A stretch of DNA of 6,349 bases from NAT127 sp041655035 (GTDB lineage: Bacteria; Pseudomonadota; Gammaproteobacteria; Pseudomonadales; Porticoccaceae): assembly GCA_041655035.1 (NCBI GenBank), contig JBAZCN010000173.1, positions 1-6,349 on the forward strand, in the 5' to 3' direction. A program made the translations under genes and the position numbers. The notes under the pieces are model-generated. The model searched no databases. It had not been told where the DNA came from and was given only the letters and a program-made list of their open reading frames with translations. Position 1 is the stretch's first letter. Each line of letters starts with the position of its first letter. Positions 1 through 5,434 of this stretch are shown one piece after another.

Positions 1-46
1 TGCGGTGTCCGCCTAGTGAACACATCTGCGCGGTGATCGTGCCGGC

Positions 47-487
47 TCAGCGGCAATACCTGCGAATATCGTCCATCAGCCTGTCGTGCCAGCTCTGGCG
101 CTCGCTCTCCGAGAGGGCACGGTGCTGGCCGGTATCATTGTCGCGTATGGTCACCCGATCGGCGGTCGCCAGATCGTCCCGCGCTCTGCGCGCCTCGTCG
201 CACCGTGTAGCATCCGATCGTTCCCTCGGCATCGGGTTCGTTGCCGGCGCTGTTTCCCGTTCCGGCGACGCTTCTCCGGCCTGCTCTGTGGCGGGGTGTT
301 CCTCCGCGATGAGGCGGGAGGCTTCGCCCGTGCGAATGTTTACGGTTTCAGCGCCGCCCTCTGCGGGAGGGCGGGCCGAATAGTGGGTGAGGCCGTCTGT
401 GTCGACCCATTTGTAGACCTTCCCAGCTTCGGCGCCCGGGGCCGTCAGCCACAGAGTCAGGAGCGTGGTGGCCAGCAGTCTGTTCAT
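47..487 (-). CDS. DUF4124 domain-containing small exported protein
   Basis: A 146-residue protein of unknown function, predicted to be exported. Residues 1-21 look like a Sec signal peptide: a basic N-terminus (MNR), a hydrophobic Leu/Ala/Thr stretch, and an A-x-A site (AEA) before GK. The DUF4124 signature follows directly (KVYKWVDTDGLTHYSARPP, residues 23-41). Next comes a low-complexity Glu/Ala/Pro linker (about 55-95), then a charged, probably helical C-terminal part bounded by Cys96 and Cys145, which could form a disulfide. I chose the ATG at 485-487 because AAGGAG lies 5 nt upstream (complement of 493-498) and it puts the signal peptide at the N-terminus. The frame stays open to 640, but the added 51 residues are not signal-like and would cross the predicted promoter. 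The gene is divergent from the ilv operon. DUF4124 proteins are common in Gammaproteobacteria, and their role is not established. Family assignment is confident; function is unknown. Confidence 0.85.
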   Translation of the reverse strand: MNRLLATTLLTLWLTAPGAEAGKVYKWVDTDGLTHYSARPPAEGGAETVNIRTGEASRLIAEEHPATEQAGEASPERETAPATNPMPRERSDATRCDEARRARDDLATADRVTIRDNDTGQHRALSESERQSWHDRLMDDIRRYCR

Positions 488-539
488 CGTGGCTCCTTGT
501 GCCATGTTCGGAACGGAATCCAATGATGGAGAGACCCAG

Positions 540-568
540 ATTATCACCCATTGCCGATTGGCATCCAA
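540..568 (-). promoter_or_regulatory. Predicted sigma70 promoter of the DUF4124 gene
   Basis: Read on the minus strand, TTGGAT (complement of 563-568, a weak 3/6 -35) is followed after 17 bp by GATAAT (complement of 540-545, a 5/6 -10). Transcription would begin near 533 and give a 5' untranslated region of about 45 nt before the ATG at 487. The -35 and part of the spacer lie inside the inverted repeat at 553-573, so a protein bound there would probably block this promoter. This is prediction from consensus only. Confidence 0.45.
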
Positions 569-573
569 TCGGC
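553..573. repeat. Perfect inverted repeat, candidate operator
   Basis: Arms GCCGATTGG (553-561) and CCAATCGGC (565-573) are exact reverse complements around the 3-nt centre CAT. The dyad covers the -35 and spacer of the predicted DUF4124 promoter. Its centre is about 68 bp upstream of the predicted ilv transcription start, a position that would suit a regulator repressing one gene and activating the other. It has no T run on either side, so it does not look like a terminator. The half-site does not match an operator I can name with confidence; the LysR-type T-N11-A spacing is not met about this centre. An RNA hairpin is the alternative, but the repeat lies upstream of both predicted start sites. 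Confidence 0.6.
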
Positions 574-596
574 GAGAGCGGTGCTGCCGAGCGAGG

Positions 597-624
597 TTGA
601 CTAATGGGCAAAAAATGCTAAAGT
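597..624 (+). promoter_or_regulatory. Predicted sigma70 promoter of the ilvB-ilvH-ilvC operon
   Basis: TTGACT at 597-602 matches the -35 consensus at 5 of 6 positions. After 16 bp comes TAAAGT at 619-624 (4 of 6), preceded by TG at 616-617 with one base between, which makes an extended -10. The spacer holds an A6 tract (610-615). A start near 631 would place the first bases of the transcript inside the perfect hairpin at 630-652 and leave a leader of about 230 nt before ilvB. It is the best promoter match I found upstream of ilvB, but it is a consensus-based prediction. Confidence 0.6.
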
Positions 625-629
625 TTCCC

Positions 630-652
630 GTCTGCCGCATTAGGCGGCAGAC
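630..652 (+). repeat. Perfect 9-bp stem hairpin at the predicted 5' end of the ilv transcript
   Basis: GTCTGCCGC (630-638) and GCGGCAGAC (644-652) are exact reverse complements around the loop ATTAG. The stem directly follows the predicted -10, so it would form at the very 5' end of the ilv mRNA. Only three T (654-656) follow, too few for a convincing intrinsic terminator. Likely roles are 5'-end stabilisation, the first element of the leader RNA, or, as DNA, an operator overlapping the start site. Confidence 0.6.
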
Positions 653-686
653 ATTTCTGGCTGCAAGCCATACCAGGTGGGCGTGA

Positions 687-854
687 ATGGCGCTCGCTGG
701 TCATCGACAGACGGAGCGCACCTACCAGTGGTTCCGATACGGTCTGAATCCGGCCCCGTGCCTGACCGTGTGTTGCCCTCGCAAACCTGTGATGCACAGC
801 GATCTTGATTCCCCACCCAGGCCCGGCCTTTTTTCTGTTTCAAAAAGAGGGTGA
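687..854 (+). CDS. Candidate 55-codon leader ORF upstream of ilvB
   Basis: An ATG at 687 is preceded by AGGTGG (675-680) at a 6-nt spacing, a good ribosome binding site. The frame runs 55 codons (starts MALAGHRQTERTYQWFRY, ends LFSVSKRG) to TGA at 852-854. That stop lies 6 nt before the ilvB GTG and touches the ilvB ribosome binding site, so translation could be coupled. The ORF is in the same frame as ilvB, separated only by TGA ATC ACA. It has no run of Ile, Val or Leu codons as in classical ilv leader peptides; its most notable segment is CLTVCC (residues 25-30). Codon use is mixed, with rarer codons (CGA, AGG, AGA, TCA). It matches no family I recognise. A chance open frame in GC-rich DNA is quite possible. 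Confidence 0.3.
   Translation: MALAGHRQTERTYQWFRYGLNPAPCLTVCCPRKPVMHSDLDSPPRPGLFSVSKRG
819..834 (+). terminator. Weak terminator-like hairpin with T run in the ilvB leader
   Basis: AGGC (819-822) pairs with GCCT (826-829) across a CCG loop, and T829-T834 form a six-T run. It lies about 27 nt before the ilvB start, where an attenuator terminator would be expected. A four-pair stem is short for an efficient terminator, so this may be a pause site or incidental. The candidate leader ORF at 687-854 runs through it, so ribosomes could keep it unfolded. Confidence 0.3.
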
Positions 855-860
855 ATCACA

Positions 861-2600
861 GTGGAGTTATTATCTGGTGGCGACATCCTGCTTCGTGCCT
901 TGCACGATGCGGGCGTCAAGCATATCTGGGGCTACCCCGGCGGGGCGGCGCTGCACATCTACGATGCCATTTTCCGGCAGGACAAGGTCAACCATATCCT
1001 CGTGCGTCACGAGCAGTCCGCGGTTCATGCCGCCGATGCCTATGCCCGTGTCACCGGTGAAGTGGGCGCGGTGCTGGTGACCTCGGGCCCCGGCGCCACC
1101 AATGCCATTACCGGCATTGCCACTGCCTATATGGATTCCATTCCCCTGGTGGTGATTTCCGGGCAGGTCGCCCAGGACAAGATCGGCGACGACGCCTTTC
1201 AGGAAACCGACATGATCGGTATTTCCCGGCCCATCGTTAAGCACAGCTATCTGGTCAAGCGCCAGGAAGACATTGCCGAAACCATCGCCAAGGCATTCTA
1301 TATCGCCTCCAGCGGTCGCCCCGGGCCGGTTGTCGTGGATATCCCCAAGGATGTCACCGACCCCAATCACAAGGTGCCCTACAAGTATCCAGAGAAGGTC
1401 AAGATCCGCTCCTACCAGCCGACGACCAAGGGCCACTCCGGGCAGATCAAGCGTGCCGTCAAGCAACTGCTTGCCGCCAGGCGACCGATGATCTACGCCG
1501 GCGGCGGAGTGATCATGGCCAATGCCTCCGAACAGCTCCGCGAGCTGGCGCGGATGCTCAACTATCCGGTCACCAATACCCTGATGGGCCTCGGCAGCTA
1601 TCCCGGGACAGACCGCCAGTTCCTCGGCATGCTCGGCATGCACGGCACCTTTGAGTCCAATACCGCGATGCATCACGCCGATGTGATCCTCGCGGTCGGC
1701 GCGCGTTTCGACGACCGGGTCACCAATACCACGTCGCTGTTTTGCCCCAACGCGACCATCATCCATATCGACATCGATCCGACATCGATTTCAAAGACCA
1801 TTCAGGCCGATATTCCCATCGTCGGTTCCTGCGATGTGGTGTTGCAGGACATGATCGACCAGATCCGCGACGCGGCCAAAAAGCCGGACGCCGAGGCGAT
1901 TGCCGCCTGGTGGGAGCAGATCGATGAGTGGCGCAGCCGCCACGGTCTCTACACCGCGCCGCGCCACGGCGCCAGTGGCGGAGACATCATCAAGCCCCAG
2001 GATGTCATCAAGCTGCTGCACAAGGTCACCGAGGGCAAGGCCTATGTGTCGTCCGACGTCGGCCAGCACCAGATGTTCGCGGCGCAGTATTACCTGTTCG
2101 ACAAGCCGCGCCAGTGGGTGAATTCCGGCGGACTCGGCACCATGGGCTTTGGTCTGCCGGCGGCGATGGGCATTAAGATGGCGGTTCCCGACGCCGACGT
2201 GGCCTGCGTCACTGGCGAAGGCAGTATCCAGATGTGTATCCAGGAGCTGTCGAGCCTCACCCAGCACCAGTTGCCGGTGAAGATCATCAACCTCAACAAC
2301 CAGGCGCTCGGCATGGTCAAGCAGTGGCAGGACATGCAGTACGGCAGCCGCTACTCCCACATCCTCTACGAGGATTCGCTGCCCGACTTCGTCAAGCTGG
2401 CGGAAGCCTACGGCCATGTGGGCATCAAGGTAACCCGGTTCGAGGAACTCGAGGCGGCGCTGCGCGAAAGCTTTGCCCTCAAGGACCGCACGGTGTTCCT
2501 CGACATCTATGTGGATAGCAGTGAGCACGTTTATCCGATGCACGTGGCACCCAACGGGTCCATGCGCGACCTGTGGCTGAGCAAGACGGAGCGCACCTGA
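861..2600 (+). CDS. ilvB: Acetolactate (acetohydroxyacid) synthase, large catalytic subunit (IlvB/IlvI type)
   Basis: Catalyses the first common step of branched-chain amino acid synthesis in the cytoplasm: two pyruvate give 2-acetolactate, or pyruvate plus 2-oxobutyrate gives 2-aceto-2-hydroxybutyrate. It uses ThDP, Mg2+ and FAD. The 579 residues match the usual length. Visible features are an N-terminal ThDP domain with GYPGGA (24-29) and the catalytic Glu51 in RHEQ; the QETD and GISRPIVKH segments; a central FAD-associated domain with GARFDDRVTN; and a C-terminal ThDP domain with GQHQMFAAQYY and SGGLGTMGFG. The metal/ThDP motif reads G452-E453-G454 ... N479-N480, with Glu in place of the usual Asp. 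The C-terminus WLSKTERT matches E. coli IlvI. The GTG start at 861 has AGAGGG (846-851) 9 nt upstream and gives the conserved MELLSGG start; an in-frame TGA at 852-854 rules out extension. The stop overlaps the ilvH start by one base. ilvI is an equally valid name. Confidence 0.97.
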   Translation: MELLSGGDILLRALHDAGVKHIWGYPGGAALHIYDAIFRQDKVNHILVRHEQSAVHAADAYARVTGEVGAVLVTSGPGATNAITGIATAYMDSIPLVVISGQVAQDKIGDDAFQETDMIGISRPIVKHSYLVKRQEDIAETIAKAFYIASSGRPGPVVVDIPKDVTDPNHKVPYKYPEKVKIRSYQPTTKGHSGQIKRAVKQLLAARRPMIYAGGGVIMANASEQLRELARMLNYPVTNTLMGLGSYPGTDRQFLGMLGMHGTFESNTAMHHADVILAVGARFDDRVTNTTSLFCPNATIIHIDIDPTSISKTIQADIPIVGSCDVVLQDMIDQIRDAAKKPDAEAIAAWWEQIDEWRSRHGLYTAPRHGASGGDIIKPQDVIKLLHKVTEGKAYVSSDVGQHQMFAAQYYLFDKPRQWVNSGGLGTMGFGLPAAMGIKMAVPDADVACVTGEGSIQMCIQELSSLTQHQLPVKIINLNNQALGMVKQWQDMQYGSRYSHILYEDSLPDFVKLAEAYGHVGIKVTRFEELEAALRESFALKDRTVFLDIYVDSSEHVYPMHVAPNGSMRDLWLSKTERT

Positions 2601-3091
2601 TGAGACGTATTATTTCTATCCTGCTGGAGAATGAGCCTGGCGCCCTGTCGCGGGTTGTGGGGTTATTCTCCCAGCGCGGCTACAATATCGACACCTTGAC
2701 GGTCGCTCCCACCGAAGACCAGACGCTGTCGCGATTGACGTTGACCACTCATGGCGACGACCACATCATCGAGCAGATCACCAAGCAGCTCAACAAGCTG
2801 ATCGACGTGGTCAAGGTCATCGATCTCAGTGAAGGCCCGCATATCGAGCGCGAGCTGATGTTGATCAAGGTGCGCGCCGGCGGCGCCCAGCGCGCCGAGG
2901 TCAAGCGCTGTGTCGATATTTTCCGCGGCCAGATCGTCGATGTGAATCCGGTGGGCTATACCGTGCAGGTCGCTGGCAGCAGCGACAAGCTGGATGCCTT
3001 CGTCGCTGCGCTGCCGGAAGGGGACATCGTCGAAGTGGTGCGCAGCGGTGTGTCCGGACTTTCCCGAGGTGAAAAATCCCTGCGCCTGTAG
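2600..3091 (+). CDS. ilvH: Acetolactate synthase, small regulatory subunit
   Basis: Regulatory partner of IlvB: it stimulates the catalytic subunit and, in characterised homologues, confers valine feedback inhibition. The 163 residues match E. coli IlvH length. An N-terminal ACT domain (about residues 3-77) contains ENEPGALSRVVGLFSQRGYN. N11, G14 and N29, at positions linked to valine binding or resistance in E. coli IlvH, are all present, so feedback sensitivity is expected. The C-terminal small-subunit domain (about 80-160) includes EVKRCVDIFRGQIVDV and ends RSGVSGLSRGEKSLRL. I chose the ATG at 2600-2602, which gives the canonical MRRIIS start. It overlaps the ilvB stop as TGATG, with GGAG at 2588-2591 8 nt upstream. 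The frame is open 9 codons further up (2573), but that would overlap ilvB and does not match the family. The overlap suggests translational coupling and balanced subunit amounts. Confidence 0.96.
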   Translation: MRRIISILLENEPGALSRVVGLFSQRGYNIDTLTVAPTEDQTLSRLTLTTHGDDHIIEQITKQLNKLIDVVKVIDLSEGPHIERELMLIKVRAGGAQRAEVKRCVDIFRGQIVDVNPVGYTVQVAGSSDKLDAFVAALPEGDIVEVVRSGVSGLSRGEKSLRL

Positions 3092-3148
3092 CTGGACAGC
3101 AGCAGCCGCGGGAACCCAATCAATTTACAACGCAACAGGTGAACAACA

Positions 3149-4168
3149 ATGCAAGTGTATTACGATAAGGACTGTGATATTTCCATCATCCGCGGCATGA
3201 GCGTCGCCATCGTGGGTTACGGCTCCCAAGGCCATGCCCACGCCTTGAATCTCAAGGACTCCGGAGTGGAAAACGTCACGGTCGCCCTGCGCAAGGGCTC
3301 CACCTCGTGGAAAAAAGCCGAGAATGCCGGTCTCAAGGTGGCGGAAATCGAAGATGCTGTGAAAGGCGCCGACCTGGTGATGATCCTCGCTCCCGACGAG
3401 CACCAGCGCGACATCTACAACACCAGCATCGCTCCCAACTTGAAGGAAGGCGCCGTTCTCGCCTTTGCTCACGGCCTCAACATCCACTTCCAGCTGATCG
3501 TGCCCCGCGCCGATATCGATGTGATCATGATCGCACCGAAAGGCCCCGGCCACACCGTGCGCAGCACCTACCTCGAAGGGGGCGGCGTGCCCACCCTGAT
3601 CGCCATCTACCAGAACAACTCCGGCCGCGCCAAGGACATCGCCCTGTCCTATGCCAGCGCCAACGGTGGTGGCCGGTCCGGTATCATCGAGACCAACTTC
3701 CGCGAAGAGACCGAGACCGATCTGTTTGGTGAACAGGCGGTGCTCTGTGGCGGCGTCAGCGCCCTGGTGCAGGCCGGCTTCGAAACCCTCACCGAGGCTG
3801 GCTATGCCCCGGAGATGGCCTACTTCGAGTGTCTGCATGAGCTCAAGCTGATCGTCGACCTGATGTACCAGGGCGGCATCGCCGATATGCGCTACTCGAT
3901 CTCCAACACTGCCGAGTTCGGCGATTACGTCACCGGCCCGCGGATCATCACCGATGAGACCAAGGCCGAGATGAAGCGCGTGCTCAAGGACATCCAGGAA
4001 GGCCGCTTCGTGCACACCTTCATGCTCGACAACCAGGCGGGCAACCCCATCCTCAAGTCCAGCCGCCGTATCGGTGCCGAGCACCCGATCGAGGAAGTGG
4101 GCGCCAAGCTGCGGGCGATGATGCCCTGGATCGGTGCCAACAAGCTGATCGACAAGAGCAAGAACTGA
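3149..4168 (+). CDS. ilvC: Ketol-acid reductoisomerase (NADP+), class I
   Basis: Second step of the pathway: isomerises and reduces 2-acetolactate or 2-aceto-2-hydroxybutyrate to the 2,3-dihydroxy acid with NADPH and Mg2+. The 339 residues fit the short class I form. The N-terminal Rossmann domain has GYGSQGHAHALNL (23-35). The cofactor loop LRKGSTSW has Arg48, Ser51 and Ser53, a pattern usual for NADPH use. His108 lies in FAHG. The knotted C-terminal domain carries Asp191 and Glu195 (TETDLFGEQ), Glu227 and Glu231 (FECLHE) and Ser252 (SISN), the expected metal and substrate ligands, so the enzyme looks intact. The C-terminus AMMPWIGANKLIDKSKN is typical. The ATG at 3149 has AGGTGA (3137-3142) 6 nt upstream. 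The 57-nt gap after ilvH shows no terminator or clear promoter, so ilvC is probably co-transcribed with ilvBH. A strong terminator follows about 45 nt after its stop. Confidence 0.97.
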   Translation: MQVYYDKDCDISIIRGMSVAIVGYGSQGHAHALNLKDSGVENVTVALRKGSTSWKKAENAGLKVAEIEDAVKGADLVMILAPDEHQRDIYNTSIAPNLKEGAVLAFAHGLNIHFQLIVPRADIDVIMIAPKGPGHTVRSTYLEGGGVPTLIAIYQNNSGRAKDIALSYASANGGGRSGIIETNFREETETDLFGEQAVLCGGVSALVQAGFETLTEAGYAPEMAYFECLHELKLIVDLMYQGGIADMRYSISNTAEFGDYVTGPRIITDETKAEMKRVLKDIQEGRFVHTFMLDNQAGNPILKSSRRIGAEHPIEEVGAKLRAMMPWIGANKLIDKSKN

Positions 4169-4213
4169 TAGCGAATAGCCGGACGTCCGACATTGGACGG
4201 ATGGAGCAGAATG

Positions 4214-4244
4214 AAAAACGGGGGATTTTGTCCCCCGTTTTTTT
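4214..4244 (+). terminator. Strong intrinsic terminator of the ilv operon, probably bidirectional
   Basis: CGGGGGA (4219-4225) pairs exactly with TCCCCCG (4231-4237) around the loop TTTTG. A5 (4214-4218) precedes and T7 (4238-4244) follows, so the stem can extend to 12 pairs. It starts about 45 nt after the ilvC stop. Read on the minus strand, the same stem is followed by five T, so it could also stop transcription from the convergent oxidoreductase gene, whose stop lies about 95 nt away. Confidence 0.92.
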
Positions 4245-4271
4245 ATGGACAGAAGGCCTCGCTCCGCGTTG

Positions 4272-4313
4272 CGCCCCTGGGGGGCGGGGTAGAGGTCCGC
4301 GCTTCCGCGCGGA
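4272..4313 (-). repeat. Two GC-rich hairpins downstream of the oxidoreductase gene
   Basis: CGCCCC (4272-4277) pairs with GGGGCG (4281-4286) across a 3-nt loop. TCCGCGC (4296-4302) pairs with GCGCGGA (4307-4313) across TTCC. Neither is followed by a T run on either strand, so they are not standard terminators alone. They lie between two convergent genes and could protect the 3' end of the minus-strand mRNA. Confidence 0.4.
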
Positions 4314-4338
4314 GGAGGATTACAGTAGGGCTGGCGGG

Positions 4339-5334
4339 TTAGAGTCGCAGGATGTGCTTGCCGCTGCCGTGGCCCGCGAGCATGTCGAGAAACGCCCGCG
4401 GCGCCTGTTCCAGGCCGTCGGTGATGGTTTCGTGGACGGTCACGTCGCCCGCCGCCACCAGCGCCGCCAGTTTATCGCGGGCGAGGGTGTAGTCTTCGGT
4501 AAAATCAAACAAACGAAAGCCGCGAAGGGTCAGTGCCCCGCTCAGCAGGCGGCGGAAATTCGCCAGTGCAACGGGGTTGTCATCTTGGTAGTGGGCGAGC
4601 AGGCCGCAGAGCGCGATTCGCCCGCCATCGCGCATTTGGGCGAGCGCCGGGTCGAGGGTCTTGGCGCCGACATTTTCAAAGTGGGCGTCGACGCCCTGTC
4701 CCGTCACCGCCGCCAGTTCCGCCTGGAGATCGGTGGCCTGGTGGTCCACGCAGGCGTCGAAGCCGAGTTCCGCAACTACTTGCCGGCACTTCTCGGCGCC
4801 GCCGGCGATACCGATGACCCTGGCGCCGACCTTTTTGGCCAACTGCCCGGCGATACCGCCGACCACGCCCGCCGCGGAGGAGATAGTGACGGTTTCTCCG
4901 GGTTCGATGGCGAGTATCCGGTTGATTCCGACCCAGGCGGTCAGGCCCGAGGTGCCGAGTACGCCGAGATGCACGCTGATCGGCGCGCCCGGAACGGCCG
5001 TGACTTTCTCCAGGGTGTCGGCGCTGACACAGGCGAGGGACTGCCAGCCGCTTTCGCCCTTGACCAGGTCGCCGGCGGCAAAGCGCGAGTCGGTGGATTC
5101 GATCACCTCGCCGACCATCCGACCGACGATGATGCCATCGCCCCAGCGTGGGTCGGGCCCCTGCCAACTGCGCATCATGCCGACCAGATAGGGGTCGAGG
5201 GAAAAATACCGGGGTCTCACCGCCACTTCACCGGCGCCGGGACCGGCGATCGTCGTGGTCTCGATGGCGAAGTCTTCAGGCGCCAGCTGCGTGTCGGGTT
5301 TGCGGCCCATGCGAATGCGGGTGATTGTGGGCAT
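4339..5334 (-). CDS. NADP-dependent oxidoreductase, zinc-free MDR family (CurA/PTGR-like)
   Basis: A 331-residue medium-chain dehydrogenase/reductase of the leukotriene-B4 12-hydroxydehydrogenase / prostaglandin reductase / curcumin reductase branch. Family members reduce the C=C bond of alpha,beta-unsaturated ketones and aldehydes with NADPH; the substrate here cannot be read from sequence. The catalytic GroES-like domain (about 1-125) has SLDPYLVGMM (45-54), where relatives usually have DPYMRG. The Rossmann domain has SSAAGVVGGIAGQLAKKVGA (152-171) and IGIAGG (174-179). FENVG (219-223) and the C-terminal GKHILRL are typical. No structural or catalytic zinc ligand cluster is visible. The ATG at 5332-5334 is supported by AGGAG (complement of 5341-5345) 6 nt upstream. 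The gene converges on ilvC and lies 100 nt downstream of the SDR gene on the same strand, with no clear terminator between, so co-transcription is likely but unproven. Confidence 0.9.
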   Translation of the reverse strand: MPTITRIRMGRKPDTQLAPEDFAIETTTIAGPGAGEVAVRPRYFSLDPYLVGMMRSWQGPDPRWGDGIIVGRMVGEVIESTDSRFAAGDLVKGESGWQSLACVSADTLEKVTAVPGAPISVHLGVLGTSGLTAWVGINRILAIEPGETVTISSAAGVVGGIAGQLAKKVGARVIGIAGGAEKCRQVVAELGFDACVDHQATDLQAELAAVTGQGVDAHFENVGAKTLDPALAQMRDGGRIALCGLLAHYQDDNPVALANFRRLLSGALTLRGFRLFDFTEDYTLARDKLAALVAAGDVTVHETITDGLEQAPRAFLDMLAGHGSGKHILRL

Positions 5335-5350
5335 GTACTACTCCTGGTGA

Positions 5351-5368
5351 GGGGTGGCTCATCACCCC
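5351..5368 (-). repeat. Short hairpin just upstream of the MDR gene
   Basis: GGGGTG (5351-5356) and CACCCC (5363-5368) are exact reverse complements around a 6-nt loop. The hairpin sits immediately upstream of the MDR ribosome binding site in the 100-nt gap between the two minus-strand genes. It has no T run, so it could affect mRNA processing or translation of the MDR gene, or be incidental. I found no convincing promoter in this gap. Confidence 0.35.
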
Positions 5369-5434
5369 GTGGCTTGAGTCATTTTGTCGTCGGAGGCGAG
5401 CACTGGTGTCAGGTTTCACACGCCAGGTGCTGGG

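Larger units (their letters stand above)
630..860 (+). promoter_or_regulatory. Structured 5' leader of the ilv operon, candidate cis-regulatory RNA
   Basis: About 230 nt separate the predicted start site from ilvB, and the interval has many potential hairpins. (A) 630-638 with 644-652, a perfect 9-bp stem. (B) 658-661 with 667-670. (C) 690-695 with 714-719 (GCGCTC/GAGCGC), with a further CTG/CAG pairing inside. (D) 737-744 with 764-771, 8 pairs including one G-U, with a GGC/GCC tip at 752-762. (E) 787-791 with 795-799 (CTGTG/CACAG, loop ATG). (F) 819-822 with 826-829, followed by six T. GGTGGG at 676-681 could also pair with CCCACC at 812-817, so alternative folds are possible. Amino acid biosynthetic operons are often controlled by leader attenuation. 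An 'ilvB-OMG' RNA motif has, as I recall, been described upstream of ilvB in marine gammaproteobacteria, but I could not test for a match. Structure by eye, function inferred. Confidence 0.5.

Noticed and set aside
2..12. Small GCGG/CCGC hairpin at the window edge, downstream of the DUF4124 gene
   Set aside because: Only four pairs and no T run on the minus strand; the window edge prevents judging a larger structure.
488..640. N-terminal extension of the DUF4124 protein from an ATG at 640
   Set aside because: It would bury the signal peptide internally and include the predicted promoter and operator; the ATG at 487 has AAGGAG at good spacing.
773..805. Second promoter close to ilvB (TTGCCC at 773-778)
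   Set aside because: No acceptable -10 hexamer lies at a suitable distance downstream.
870..1766. Long open frame antisense to ilvB (298 codons), with a second at 1791-2543
   Set aside because: Both lie wholly opposite a well-conserved ilvB; their low-complexity Gly/Asp/His/Val-rich translations are the usual mirror of GC-rich coding DNA, and no supporting start site was seen.
2573..2599. Earlier ilvH start nine codons upstream
   Set aside because: It would overlap ilvB by 28 bases and add residues absent from the family; ATG 2600 has an RBS and gives the canonical MRRIIS start.
3125..4084. 319-codon open frame antisense to ilvC
   Set aside because: It mirrors the conserved ilvC reading frame, with composition typical of antisense frames and no recognisable motif.
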